64,000 bases of DNA from Streptomyces sp. ADI96-02 (GCF_003846185.1 NZ_ML123034.1:1554470-1618469); one strand, 5' to 3'. Shown: positions 35,564 through 44,711, counted from the first letter of the stretch. Notes: a model not told the origin generated them from the sequence alone. Numbers and translations are program-made.

Positions 35564-36094
35564 GTGCCCCTCGCCGTTCTCCTGGCCGGCATCACCGGCT
35601 CCGGGAAGACCACAGTCGCCCAAGCCCTGGCCGGCCACGGCTACACACGCCTGTCCGTCGACGAGGAGGTACACCGCCTCCACGGCCGATACGGGGTGGA
35701 CTACCCCGAGCACACCTACTTCGAGCGCGAACGACCCGTGGTCGAGGCAATCCGGCAGCGGTTCTTCAAGGAGCTGGAGGCCGGGAACGACGTCGTCCTG
35801 GACCACGGGCTATGGCGGCGCGCCGAGCGCGACGCCTGGCGGCAGGTCGCCCGCGATGCAGGCGGCCACCCGGTCGTGGTCTATCTCCCTGTCGGGCGGG
35901 AAGAGCTGCTTGGACGCCTTGCCGAGCGCAACCAGCGTGAGGACGCCAACGCCCTCACCGTCACCCCCGAAGCCCTCGACGACTTCTTCGCCCGATTCGA
36001 CCGCCCGGCCGACGACGAAGCAGTCATGGTCTACACCCGGGACCTGGACGCGCTCGTGGGGGCACTGTTCACGGTCAGGCACAGACAGGTCTGA
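35564..36094 (+). CDS. P-loop kinase (AAA_33-like)
   Basis: The 176-aa protein starts MPLAVLLAGITGSGKTTVAQALAGHGYTRLS, with Walker A at residues 9-16. It then has a DEEVHRLHGRYG segment, a VVLDHGLWRRAERDAW strand-loop and a LID-like RLAERNQRED. This is the small-molecule kinase fold also seen in chloramphenicol phosphotransferase, zeta toxin and polynucleotide kinase-like proteins. The substrate is unknown; with four glycosyltransferases a sugar or nucleoside is plausible. GTG at 35564, 4 bp after the previous stop, with GAAGGG upstream. It is the last gene before a hairpin. Confidence 0.78.
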   Translation: MPLAVLLAGITGSGKTTVAQALAGHGYTRLSVDEEVHRLHGRYGVDYPEHTYFERERPVVEAIRQRFFKELEAGNDVVLDHGLWRRAERDAWRQVARDAGGHPVVVYLPVGREELLGRLAERNQREDANALTVTPEALDDFFARFDRPADDEAVMVYTRDLDALVGALFTVRHRQV

Positions 36095-36105
36095 AGTAGT
36101 CCCAC

Positions 36106-36132
36106 TCAGTGCTCGTCATCACCGAGCACTGA
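36106..36132 (+). terminator. Terminator of the glycosyltransferase operon
   Basis: A perfect 10-bp stem (tcagtgctcg / cgagcactga) with a 7-nt loop, 12 nt after the kinase stop. Confidence 0.75.
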
Positions 36133-36365
36133 CAGATCCGGCCCACGCTTGCCCCGCCCACGCCGGCGGCGGGCTGTGATCAGCGCTCCGCTCACACACT
36201 GCTGTGGGCGCAGGCTGAAGTGCGGAACCGATGGGCTTGGCACTCGTGCTGCTTCGCGTGCATGTTGCTTGCAGGCTTGTTCGGCTGTGCGGTGGTACGC
36301 CTGCTCGCACAACCGCTCCCACGCGTTGACGTCTTGGCTCCGCCACTCGGCGGCCGCGGGCGCGG

Positions 36366-36545
36366 GTGCCCGACTCACCGACGCAACGCGTGCGACTGGA
36401 CACCGCCCATGGCCACATCCTGCTCTCCGACGCGGCGACCCGGGATGATGGGCTGCACGTCCTCGATCCGAAGCTCGGATTCGCCATCGAGCAGATAGTC
36501 CCGGAGGACGTGCATGCCTGCATACGCCCCCCATCCGCGACGGCT
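36366..36545 (+). pseudogene. Possible gene fragment in a 500-bp gap
   Basis: The 36,133-36,630 gap has no convincing complete gene. One plus-strand stretch reads QRVRLDTAHGHILLSDAATR then DDGLHVLDPKLGFAIEQIV with good third-position G/C, and then loses frame quality near 36545. An overlapping minus-strand frame (36106-36549) is open but has weak codon bias. I do not recognise either. The fragment may be what is left of a gene at the junction of the accessory region. Confidence 0.25.
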
Positions 36546-36630
36546 TCACCAGCCGCCTTGTCGCCTCGTGGCTCCGAGGTGTTCTCAGTAGCGGAGCCCG
36601 ATCACGTCGACGCGGTCGACGAGCTCGCGC

Positions 36631-37569
36631 TCAGGTGTGTCCCGGGTGCTTGTCCTCCGCCTCCTGGATGTGCGTGGCGATGGCGGTCGCCAGTCGGTCG
36701 TGGAAGGCGGGCTCCAGCATGTGGCCCATGCCGGGCACGGTCAGCAGGTGCGCGCCCGGTACGGCGTCCGCGATCAGGCGTCCGTTGGGCGGAGGGAAGA
36801 TGGGGTCGTCCTCGCCCTGGACGACGAGGGTCGGGGCTTCGACCCGGGTGAGGGACGGCAGCAGGTTCAGCCAGTTCTCGGAGGTTCGGTCCGCGGCCTG
36901 TTTGTGGTCGAACGCCATGGTGCGGGCGGGGTCCGGCGCGTTCGCCGTGAGCTGCTCCCGCCAGTACGACCGGTCCGTGTCGCCTCGGCTCCCGCAGGCC
37001 AGCGCGAAGGATTCGGCCAGCAGTTCCGCGTACGGCTGGTCGGTCGGGATCCCGGCCACGGCTCGGGCCCAGTCCTCGCGCGGGGGCGGTGGAGTCGTGT
37101 GGCGGGGCTCGCGGCCGTGCAGCGTGGCGTCGAGCAGTACGGTGTAGTCGCCCGTCGACATCATCGTGGTCAGCCCGGCCACGCGGTCGGGGTGGCGCAG
37201 CGCGGCGAGCAGTCCGATGAAGCCGCCCATGGAGAGGCCGACCAGGTGGACCCGCTCCCGCCCGAGCGCATCGGCCAGGGCGATGACGTCGTCGGTGAGG
37301 TCGAGCAGGTCGTAGGGGTGCTCGGTGAAGACGCCGTGGGTCGAGGCGCCGATGTCGCGGTAGTCGAAGTGCGTGGTGTGCAGTCCGCTCGCGACGAGTC
37401 GGGCGCGGAAGTCGGCGGGCCAGAACGACCCGGGCATCGTGTTCCCCATGAGCAGGACCACCGCCGGCCCCGCCGGGTCGCCGGCGGACCAACACGCGAT
37501 CTCGTGGTGCGGACCCCGCAGACCCCAGGGCGTCGGCGGCTCGATGGAGGGCTGTTCAGTGCTGGACAT
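36631..37569 (-). CDS. Alpha/beta hydrolase
   Basis: The 312-aa protein has the nucleophile elbow LVGLSMGGFIGLLAALR, an oxyanion-side stretch VVLLMGNTMPGSFWP, the acid in LVVQGEDDPIFPP and the histidine in VPGMGHMLEP. It resembles the pimeloyl-ACP esterase/haloperoxidase-like hydrolases. The ATG at 37569 is 7 nt after TAGGAT (37577-37582), so it appears to have its own leaderless promoter rather than being the tail of the biosynthetic operon. It lies 134 bp beyond the type II thioesterase. Whether it belongs to the cluster is open. Confidence 0.82.
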   Translation of the reverse strand: MSSTEQPSIEPPTPWGLRGPHHEIACWSAGDPAGPAVVLLMGNTMPGSFWPADFRARLVASGLHTTHFDYRDIGASTHGVFTEHPYDLLDLTDDVIALADALGRERVHLVGLSMGGFIGLLAALRHPDRVAGLTTMMSTGDYTVLLDATLHGREPRHTTPPPPREDWARAVAGIPTDQPYAELLAESFALACGSRGDTDRSYWREQLTANAPDPARTMAFDHKQAADRTSENWLNLLPSLTRVEAPTLVVQGEDDPIFPPPNGRLIADAVPGAHLLTVPGMGHMLEPAFHDRLATAIATHIQEAEDKHPGHT

Positions 37570-37576
37570 TCTTGTG

Positions 37577-37582
37577 ATCCTA
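37577..37582 (-). promoter_or_regulatory. -10 hexamer of a probable leaderless hydrolase transcript
   Basis: On the minus strand TAGGAT is followed by 7 nt and the ATG at 37569. No ribosome site is visible. Confidence 0.5.
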
Positions 37583-37703
37583 GGGACTTGCGGGGAGGCG
37601 CGCGCCTGCTTTTTTCCGGCGTCGCCCCGGCGTCTCGCCTTCCCTGCGTGTCCACCCGCCTCCGGTGGCCCAGCGGTCGGTCGGTGCGCGTGTCGGGCAG
37701 CCC

Positions 37704-38444
37704 TCAGGCCAGCGTTTCGCTCAGGGCCCTCAGGAATCGGGGTTCGTCGTCGCGGAAGGGGAAATGGCCGCCGGGGAAGGTCCGCACCGTGAGCGGCAGG
37801 GCGGTGTGCGGCTGCCAGGCGGTGGGGGCGGTGGCGGACATCGGGTCGGTGGTTCCGGTGAAGACCGTGAGGGGGACGGGCAGCGGTGGGCCCGGCCGGT
37901 GGTAGTGGGTTTCGGCCAGGCGCAGGTCCGCGCGGAGCGGACCGGTGATCATCGCGCGCAGGTGGCGGGAGGCGAGGACCGGTTCGGGGATGCCGCCGTG
38001 CCGGGCCGAGACCGCTTCGAGGAACGCGTCGTCGGGCAGGGTGTGCAGGGGCGGGCCGGGGCGCGGCAGGTGCGGGGCCGGGAAGGCGGAGGCGATCAGC
38101 CGGCGGGGCAGCGGGCGGTCCTGGATGTGCAGGGCCCTGGTGATCTCGTACGCCACCAGGGCCCCCAGGCTGTGCCCGAAGAACGCGAACGGGCCCTCGC
38201 CCAGGGGTACGTCGGCCAGGAAGCCCGCGACCAGTTCGGGCATGCTCCCGGCGTAGGGCTCGCGGTGGCGTCCGCCGCGGCCGGGCAGCTGGACCGTGTG
38301 CAGGGCGACGCCGGGCAGGGCGTCGGCCCAGCGCGCGTACTCGGCCGGGTTCCCTCCGGCGTGCGGGAAGCAGTACAGGTCCAGCGTGCCCGTGGAGCCG
38401 GGCGGGGTGAGCAGCCAGGGGCGGGCCGTCGCCGTGGGCTTCAT
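37704..38444 (-). CDS. Type II thioesterase
   Basis: Type II thioesterases clear wrongly loaded acyl groups from carrier proteins of NRPS/PKS lines. The 246-aa protein has LYCFPHAGGNPAEYARW, the nucleophile motif FFGHSLGALVAYE and the catalytic histidine in FPGGHFPFRD. It starts at ATG 38444, overlapping the stop of a second thioesterase by 4 bp (ATGA). It is the last gene of the minus-strand NRPS operon. Having two such enzymes in tandem is unusual. Confidence 0.9.
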   Translation of the reverse strand: MKPTATARPWLLTPPGSTGTLDLYCFPHAGGNPAEYARWADALPGVALHTVQLPGRGGRHREPYAGSMPELVAGFLADVPLGEGPFAFFGHSLGALVAYEITRALHIQDRPLPRRLIASAFPAPHLPRPGPPLHTLPDDAFLEAVSARHGGIPEPVLASRHLRAMITGPLRADLRLAETHYHRPGPPLPVPLTVFTGTTDPMSATAPTAWQPHTALPLTVRTFPGGHFPFRDDEPRFLRALSETLA

Positions 38445-39208
38445 GCCCGACGGGCCGCGAGGACGCGCCGGGACAGGTCCGGGACCAGCTCCGGTGCGGC
38501 GTCCTGGAGGTAGAAGTGGTCGCCCGGGTACGGGACCACGGCGGTGGGGCCCGCGCCGTACGCGCGCCATTCGTCGGCCCAGCGTCGCGCGTCCTCGTCC
38601 TCGGCGCCGAAGCAGGCCGTCAGCGGTGCGTCGAGCGGGGCGGCGCCGGGTGTCGGGCGGTAGCTCTCGATCAGTTCGTAGTCGGCGCGGAAGGCGGGCA
38701 GCAGGAAGGCGCGGAATTCCGGGTCGGCGAGCAGTTCGCTCTCCGCGGCGCCCATGTCCAGGACGTCCTCGACGATCGCATCGTCGCCCCGTGCGTGGAT
38801 GCCGCGGGACTCGTTGCGGTGCGGCGGGACGGCCCCGGACACCACCAGGCCGGCCACGGGGCGGCCGTGCTCCTCGCGCAGGGCGAGGGCCGTCTCGTAG
38901 GCGAGGAGCGCGCCCATGCTGTGGCCGAACAACCACAGCGGGAGGTCGCCCGCGGCGGCCAGCACGGCGGCGATCCGGCGGGCCATGACGTGCGGGTCGG
39001 TGATGACGGGCTCCGCGAAGCGGGTCTGGCGGCCCGGGTAGCAGACGGCGCTCAGTTCGATGGCCGGGTCCAGGTGGCGCGGCCAGTCGCGGAAGAAGGA
39101 CGGCGAGCCGCCGGCGTGCGGCAGGCAGACGAGGCGGGCCCGGGGTTCGGCTCCGGGCGGGCGGGCGGCGGTGGCGAAGGGGTGCAGCCACTCCTGGTCG
39201 GCGGTCAA
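38441..39208 (-). CDS. Type II thioesterase
   Basis: The 255-aa protein has LVCLPHAGGSPSFFRDWP, the serine elbow LFGHSMGALLAYETAL and the histidine in YPGDHFYLQD. It is clearly a paralogue of the downstream thioesterase but only moderately similar, so the two may serve different carriers. The start is TTG at 39208 with GGAAAG just upstream; TTG is rare here. An 88-bp gap separates it from the phosphopantetheinyl transferase. Confidence 0.9.
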   Translation of the reverse strand: MTADQEWLHPFATAARPPGAEPRARLVCLPHAGGSPSFFRDWPRHLDPAIELSAVCYPGRQTRFAEPVITDPHVMARRIAAVLAAAGDLPLWLFGHSMGALLAYETALALREEHGRPVAGLVVSGAVPPHRNESRGIHARGDDAIVEDVLDMGAAESELLADPEFRAFLLPAFRADYELIESYRPTPGAAPLDAPLTACFGAEDEDARRWADEWRAYGAGPTAVVPYPGDHFYLQDAAPELVPDLSRRVLAARRA

Positions 39209-39296
39209 CTGGTCTTTCCTTTCGGGGAGTACGGTTCCTCGGAGCCGTGGGCGGGGAGCGGGACGGCGTGCCTCGGCGGGTGTTCTTCCCTCGGTC

Positions 39297-39923
39297 TCAG
39301 GTCGGTTCCCTGATCGGGCCGTACGCGCAACTCAGCGGAAGTGGTGAGGAGTTGCGCAGGCTGGTCCAGTTCAGGCCGTCCCAGGCGCCGTGTGTGTCGC
39401 CGGGTGCGGGTTCGGCGTGGAAGGCCGCTCCGGCCACGCCGGTCCCGGCGGCCTTGCCGAGGGCCTCCTTCACCGTCCACAGCCAGGCGAACTCCGTCGC
39501 CCGCGCGTGCTCGGGCAGCGCCAGGAGGGTCGTGCGGTGGTGCGGCGCGCACCACCGCAGGAGGGAGGCGGCGACCTCCTGCGGCGGCTGCTGCACGTCG
39601 ACGCCGACCTCGCGGTCGTACGCGGCGCAGACGGCGACCGCCGTGCCGCTGTGGCTGACACTGACGCCGACGCGGGGCAGGTCCGGCAGTACGGGGCGGC
39701 CGGTGGGCCCGTATCCGACGGTTGCGGCGGCGGCCTCGGGGAAGCGCTCGGCCAGCAGGGCGCGCAGCGTGCGCCGGCCGGCCAGGTGCGCCCTCCGCCG
39801 GGCCGGCCCGGTCAACCGGCGTGCGTGGGCCCGGTCCTGTGCGGTGAGCCGGCCGGCGGCGGGGTCGCGGGTGCTCGACAGGAGCACCCAGACGCCGGGC
39901 GCCGGGGCCAGGCTCAGCGGCAT
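39297..39923 (-). CDS. 4'-phosphopantetheinyl transferase (Sfp type), first of two
   Basis: The enzyme arms carrier proteins with phosphopantetheine from CoA. The 208-aa protein shows VGVSVSHSGTAVAVC, the metal-binding VGVDVQQ (usually VGIDIE, here with Gln in place of Glu) and FAWLWTVKEALGKAAGTG. The ATG at 39923 is one base from the stop of the adenylation gene upstream. The change at the third acidic position is common in some PPTases, so activity is not excluded. Confidence 0.9.
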   Translation of the reverse strand: MPLSLAPAPGVWVLLSSTRDPAAGRLTAQDRAHARRLTGPARRRAHLAGRRTLRALLAERFPEAAAATVGYGPTGRPVLPDLPRVGVSVSHSGTAVAVCAAYDREVGVDVQQPPQEVAASLLRWCAPHHRTTLLALPEHARATEFAWLWTVKEALGKAAGTGVAGAAFHAEPAPGDTHGAWDGLNWTSLRNSSPLPLSCAYGPIREPT

Positions 39924-39924
39924 G

Positions 39925-41445
39925 TCACTCGCCCGCGCCCGCGAGGACCTTGGCCCGGTCGACCTTGCCGGTGACGCCGAGCGGCATCCGCTCGTGCGTC
40001 CTGATCTCGGCGGGCACCATGTAGGCGGGCAGCGTCGTGCCGAGGGCGGTGCGCAGGGCGGTGCGGAAGGCGTCGGGGTCCTCGCGGTCGGCCGGGTTCT
40101 GGGGGACGACGTGGGCGACGAGCTGTTCGCCGCCGCCGGGGCGCTCCTCGACGCCGACGACGGCGGTGCGGACCTCTTCGAGGTCCCGGAGCGCGATCTC
40201 GACCTCCTCCAGTTCGATGCGGAAACCGCGGATCTTGACCTGCCGGTCGGCGCGGCCCAGGAACACCAGCTCGCCGTCCTCGACGGCGACGAGGTCGCCC
40301 GTGCGGTAGTGGACGCCGTCGCGGCCGGGCAGTTCGACGAAGCGCTGTCCGGTGAGGTCGGGGCGGCCGAGGTAGCCGGTGGCGACGCACGGCCCGCCGA
40401 GGTGGAGCTCGCCGCTCTCGCCGTCGGCGGCCTCGCGGCCCTCGGCGTCCAGGACCACGGTGGTGTGTCCGGGCATGCCGTGGCCGATCGGGACGCGGGC
40501 GCCGTTCCAGCCGGGTGCGATCCAGTAGAGCGTGGCCGTGACGATCGCCTCGGTCGGTCCGTAGGTGTTGCAGAGCGGGATCGAGGCGAGCGGGCCGTTG
40601 GCCCAGCGGCGTACGACGCCGGGGTGCACCGCCTCGCCGCCGAAGATGATCCCGCGCAGCGAGCCGAGCGCGTCGCGGTCGTCGTCCGTCAGCTCCTCGC
40701 CGAAGAACGCCTCGAAGTAGGCGGTGGTGCAGGAGATGTAGGTGACCTGGTGGGTCCGCACCCGGGCGAAGAGCTGCTGGCCGGTCCAGAGGGACGGGCC
40801 GCGCAGCAGCACGGTGGCTCCGCGGGTCAGCGGCGCCCAGATCTCCTCCACGGCCGCGTCGAAGCTCGCCGAGGAGAACGAGAGCAGCACGTCCCGCTCG
40901 GTGAGTCCGTACGCCTCGCAGGCGCCCCGCAGGTGTACGGCGAGTCCGTGGTGGCCGACCTGCACGCCCTTGGGGCGGCCGGTGGAGCCGGAGGTGTAGA
41001 TGAGGTAGGCGGTGTCGTCCCCGGTCGCGCGGTGCGGTGCGAGGCGGGCGGCGGGTGCGGGGTCGGCGGGGGCGGTGGCCGGCCTGATCCGTTCGACGGG
41101 CAGGCCGGGTTCGGGGCCGTTGTCCGCGGTGTGCAGGACGAGGCGGGCGTCGGTGTCGTCGAGGATGTAGCGGACGCGTTCGGCGGGCAGTTGGGGGTCC
41201 ATGGGCACCCAGGCGACGCCGGTCAGCCAGGCGCCGAGTGCGGCGGTCACGAACTCCGCGTTGCCCGGTCCGGCCAGGACGACGGTGTCGCCGCGCTCGC
41301 AGCCGAGGGCGAGCAGCCGCTCGGCCACCGCGTGGGCGCCGTCCCACAGTTGCCGGTAGGTCACGCGGTCCTGGCCGCAGAGCAGCGCGTTCTTGTCGGG
41401 GTGGCGAAGGACGTTCGCCTCGATGAGGTCGATGACGGTGGTCAT
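39925..41445 (-). CDS. Stand-alone NRPS adenylation domain
   Basis: Free adenylation enzymes activate an amino acid with ATP and load it on a separate carrier. The 506-aa protein has A3 YLIYTSGSTGRPKG, A5 NTYGPTEAIVT, A7 YRTGDL, A8 GRADRQVKIRGFRIE and A10 VTGKVDRAK. The amino-group aspartate is present in SFDAAVEE, so an alpha-amino acid is likely. My rough specificity reading is D-A-E-A-I-G-T-V-T-K, which I cannot match. The ATG at 41445 has GGAG 7 nt upstream. A 68-bp gap separates it from the NRPS module. Confidence 0.88.
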   Translation of the reverse strand: MTTVIDLIEANVLRHPDKNALLCGQDRVTYRQLWDGAHAVAERLLALGCERGDTVVLAGPGNAEFVTAALGAWLTGVAWVPMDPQLPAERVRYILDDTDARLVLHTADNGPEPGLPVERIRPATAPADPAPAARLAPHRATGDDTAYLIYTSGSTGRPKGVQVGHHGLAVHLRGACEAYGLTERDVLLSFSSASFDAAVEEIWAPLTRGATVLLRGPSLWTGQQLFARVRTHQVTYISCTTAYFEAFFGEELTDDDRDALGSLRGIIFGGEAVHPGVVRRWANGPLASIPLCNTYGPTEAIVTATLYWIAPGWNGARVPIGHGMPGHTTVVLDAEGREAADGESGELHLGGPCVATGYLGRPDLTGQRFVELPGRDGVHYRTGDLVAVEDGELVFLGRADRQVKIRGFRIELEEVEIALRDLEEVRTAVVGVEERPGGGEQLVAHVVPQNPADREDPDAFRTALRTALGTTLPAYMVPAEIRTHERMPLGVTGKVDRAKVLAGAGE

Positions 41446-41513
41446 GTACGTCTCCGTGGTCGGGGTCGGTCGAACGGAGGGCGGGATCGGAGGGGGTGAC
41501 GGGGAGGGCGGTG

Positions 41514-44500
41514 TCAGTGCGGGGCGGCGGGGGACGGTGGAGCGGCGTCGAGGTGGGCGGCCAGGGCGCGGACGGTGGGCGAGCGGAAGAAGTCCGCCAC
41601 CGGGACGCGGACGCCGGTGGCCTCGGCCGTCGCGCCCAACAGGCGCATGACGTCGAAGGAGTTGCCGCCGAGCACGAAGAACGAGTCGTCGGGGCGGGTG
41701 GGTTCGTTGTCGAGGATCTTCGTCCACAGGTCGCGGACCGTCGCCTCGGCCGGGCTCGGCGTCCAGTCGCCGGTGGCCGGCCGCTCCTCGGCGGTGTCGA
41801 GTTCGCCGGCCTCGAAGCGGCGGAGCAGGGCGACGCGGTCGATCTTGCCGTTGGCCGTCAGGGGCATCGCGTCGATGTGCAGGACGTGCCGGGGGATCAT
41901 GTACGTGGGCAGGTCCTGCTGGAGCGCGCCGCGCAGAGCGGGCACGTCGAGCGGTTCGCCGGTGGCGGGCAGGACGAAGAGGCAGAGGGCGGCCTGCTCT
42001 CCGGTGCCGTGCACGGCCGCGGCGGCGGCCCTGACCGCGGGCAGCCGCTCTGCGGCCGTCTCCAGTTCGCCCAGTTCGACGCGGTGCCCGCGCAGCTTGA
42101 CCTGGGAGTCCCGGCGGCCCAGGAACAGCAGGGTGCCGTCCTCGGCGCGCAGGGCCAGGTCGCCGGTGCGGTACATGCGGCCCGCGCCGCCCGGTGCGGG
42201 CAGGAAGGCGGCCTCGGTGCGCTCGGGGCTGTTGACGTACTCCTGGGCGGGGCAGATGCCGCCGAAGTGCAGTTCGCCGACCGCTCCGGGCGGCGCCTCG
42301 TGGCCGTCGGGGCCGAGGAGGTAGGTGTCGACTCCGGGCAGGGTGCGGCCGATCGGCACGTGGGACGGGCGTTCGGCGGGCCCGCCCGGCAGGACGTGCC
42401 AGGTCACCGCGTGCGTCTCGGTGGGCCCGTACAGGTTGACCAGCGTCAGCCCGTCGTGGGTGTCCAGGAGTCGGCGCGAGCGGCTGTCCAGGTGGAGCTG
42501 TTCACCCGACACGCAGAGGAAGGAGACGGTGGCCAGGGTGTGTCCGGCCTCGTCGGCGGCGGCGGCGAACGCGCCGAGGACGGCCACCGGGAGGTAGACG
42601 TGGGTCAGCCGCTCGCGGTCGACCAGCGCGGCCACCTCTTCGAGGTCGCGGCGGTCGGTGGAGCCCAGCCCGTACACCGTGCCGCCCGCCGCCAGGGTCG
42701 GGAAGATCTCCTGGTAGGAGACGTCGAAGCCGAGCGGCGCGAACTGGAGGAAGCGGGTGGCGGGTCCCATCGCCAGCTCGTCGAGCTGCCAGTGGAGGAG
42801 GTTGGTGAGCGCGGGCTGTCCCATCAGGACGCCCTTGGGCCGGCCGGTGGAGCCGGAGGTGAACATGATGTAGACCGGGTCGCGGCCGTCGCAGGGCTCC
42901 GGCGCTCGCGTGGTCGCTCCGGCCGCTTCCAGCTCCGCCACGGTGGCCCGCTCGGGCTCGTCGGGCACCACGGACGCGGCGGCGATCATGAAGGTGCAGT
43001 CGGCGTGGTCGAGCATGTAGCTCAGCCGGTCGGCCGGGAGTCCGGTGTCGATCGGCAGGTAGGCCGCGCCGCACCACAGGACGGCGAGCATGGAGACGAC
43101 CGTGTCGGCGAGGTTGTCGGGCACCACCGCGACGACGTGGCCGCGGCGCACGCCCCGCTCGCTCAGTCCGGCCGCCGCGCGCCGGGTGCGCTCCAGCAAC
43201 TCGCGGTAGGTCAGGCCCGTGCCGTCGGGCCCGGCGACGGCCGGGTGCTCCGGGTCGCGCTCGGCGGCGGCGGCCACCAGGCCGAGGAGTCCGCCCCGGG
43301 CCTCGGCGCGGGCCTCGTGGCCGCGCCGGAAGTCGGGCGTACGGCGGGTGGCGAGCGCTCGGGTCAGCTCGCCGAGCGGGGCGCGCGGCTCGTCGGCGGC
43401 GGCCAGCACGAGCTGCCGGTACTCGGCGAGGAAGCGCTCGGCGTACGGGGCGGGGAGCAGGTCGGTGTCGTACTCCAGCTCGATGAGCAGCCCGTCGTCG
43501 ACGGGGGTCGCGCCGAGCCACAGGTCGAAGCGGGCCGCCTCCTGCGAGACGAACTCCACCGTGCCCGTGAGCCCGGGGGCGAGTTCGATGCGGGTGGGCA
43601 GGGTGTCCTGCATGGCGAACATGCACTGGAAGAGCGGGTTGCGGTTCGTCACGCGCTCGGGCGCGACCTCGGCCACCAGTGCGTCGAAGGGCACCGCCTG
43701 GTAGCGCATGGCCTCGCGGACGACGCCGGCGACGGCGGTGCAGTGCTCGTCGAAGGTGGCCGCGGCGGCGGGCAGCACGAGCGGCAGCGTGTTGACGAAG
43801 AAGCCGCACAGGTCGTGCGAGGCGATGGTACGCCGGGTGGAGAAGGGGCTGCCGACGACGACGGTGTCCTGGCCGGCGTACTGGCCCAGCAGGGTGGAGT
43901 AGCAGGCGAGCAGGAAGCCGAACGGGGTGACGGCCAGTTCGCGGGCCGCCGCCTCGACGCGTTGGCGTTCCCCGGTCGTGAGCAGGACGTGGAGGTCCCC
44001 GCCGGCGAAGGCGGTGTCGGCGGGGCGCGTCGGGGTCGGGTAGAGCGTCGTGGCGGGTGCGGCGGCGACGGCCGAGGCGAGCCGGGGCACCTCTCCGGCG
44101 GCGAGGGCGGCGTCGGTGGCCCGGACCTGGGCCGCGAGTTCGGCGGCGAGCTGCTGTTCGCGGCGGGCGGGGTCGGGTCCCGGCGCGGACGTGCGGTAGC
44201 CCTCGCGCAGTTCGTCCAGGAACGCCGTCATGGACACGCCGTCGCTGACCGAGTGGTGGATGTTGCACAGCAGCGCGCTGCGCTCCGGGCCTCGGACGAG
44301 CGCGAACCGGCAGAGCGGGGCCCGTCGCAGGTCGACCACGAGCTGGGCGAACCGGCGGCTCTCCGTCTCGACGAGACCGGCGAAGCCCGCGCCCCGCTCG
44401 GTGACGTCCCTGATCTCCAGGGCGACGTCGGCGGGTTCGGTGATCCGGGCCCGGGGCACGCCGCCGTCCAGGGCGAACTCGGTGCGCAGCGCGGGCTGCA

Positions 44501-44711
44501 CCCGCAGCAGCCTGGTCAGGGAGCGGCGCAGCGCCTGCTCGTCGACCACGCCGTCGAAGGTGACGCGGAAGCTGATGTTGTAGAGGTCCTTGCGCTCCAT
44601 GGCCTCCTGGATGAAGAGGAGGCTGCGCTGGGCGGCGGTGACCGGAAGGTCGGTGTCGGGCGCGGTCGCGGTGCGGGCCGGCGCCTCGGGGCCGGTGGTC
44701 GTCACGCTCAT
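41514..44711 (-). CDS. NRPS module: condensation, adenylation, carrier (C-A-T)
   Basis: The 1,065-aa protein begins with a condensation domain (about 20-440) with IHHSVSDG, the HHxxxDG catalytic motif at 152-158. The adenylation domain (about 460-950) has MFTSGSTGRPKG, GFDVSYQEIFP, LYGPTETHAVT, YRTGDLAL and TANGKIDRVAL. The carrier domain has FFVLGGNSFD (phosphopantetheine on Ser1018). There is no epimerisation or thioesterase domain. The specificity reads roughly D-V-Q-x-C-S-L-A-V-K; the D-V-Q start recalls proline-type codes but the rest does not. The ATG at 44711 overlaps the stop of the free carrier gene. It is the only condensation domain in the window. Confidence 0.93.
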   Translation of the reverse strand: MSVTTTGPEAPARTATAPDTDLPVTAAQRSLLFIQEAMERKDLYNISFRVTFDGVVDEQALRRSLTRLLRVQPALRTEFALDGGVPRARITEPADVALEIRDVTERGAGFAGLVETESRRFAQLVVDLRRAPLCRFALVRGPERSALLCNIHHSVSDGVSMTAFLDELREGYRTSAPGPDPARREQQLAAELAAQVRATDAALAAGEVPRLASAVAAAPATTLYPTPTRPADTAFAGGDLHVLLTTGERQRVEAAARELAVTPFGFLLACYSTLLGQYAGQDTVVVGSPFSTRRTIASHDLCGFFVNTLPLVLPAAAATFDEHCTAVAGVVREAMRYQAVPFDALVAEVAPERVTNRNPLFQCMFAMQDTLPTRIELAPGLTGTVEFVSQEAARFDLWLGATPVDDGLLIELEYDTDLLPAPYAERFLAEYRQLVLAAADEPRAPLGELTRALATRRTPDFRRGHEARAEARGGLLGLVAAAAERDPEHPAVAGPDGTGLTYRELLERTRRAAAGLSERGVRRGHVVAVVPDNLADTVVSMLAVLWCGAAYLPIDTGLPADRLSYMLDHADCTFMIAAASVVPDEPERATVAELEAAGATTRAPEPCDGRDPVYIMFTSGSTGRPKGVLMGQPALTNLLHWQLDELAMGPATRFLQFAPLGFDVSYQEIFPTLAAGGTVYGLGSTDRRDLEEVAALVDRERLTHVYLPVAVLGAFAAAADEAGHTLATVSFLCVSGEQLHLDSRSRRLLDTHDGLTLVNLYGPTETHAVTWHVLPGGPAERPSHVPIGRTLPGVDTYLLGPDGHEAPPGAVGELHFGGICPAQEYVNSPERTEAAFLPAPGGAGRMYRTGDLALRAEDGTLLFLGRRDSQVKLRGHRVELGELETAAERLPAVRAAAAAVHGTGEQAALCLFVLPATGEPLDVPALRGALQQDLPTYMIPRHVLHIDAMPLTANGKIDRVALLRRFEAGELDTAEERPATGDWTPSPAEATVRDLWTKILDNEPTRPDDSFFVLGGNSFDVMRLLGATAEATGVRVPVADFFRSPTVRALAAHLDAAPPSPAAPH

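Noticed and set aside
36106-36549. A 147-codon minus-strand frame next to the glycosyltransferase operon
   Set aside because: Mixed codon bias, its end coincides with the operon terminator hairpin, and no recognisable domain.
28144-36630. Prophage or integrative plasmid
   Set aside because: No integrase, excisionase, replication, transfer or virion genes, and no tRNA or long direct repeats at the edges.
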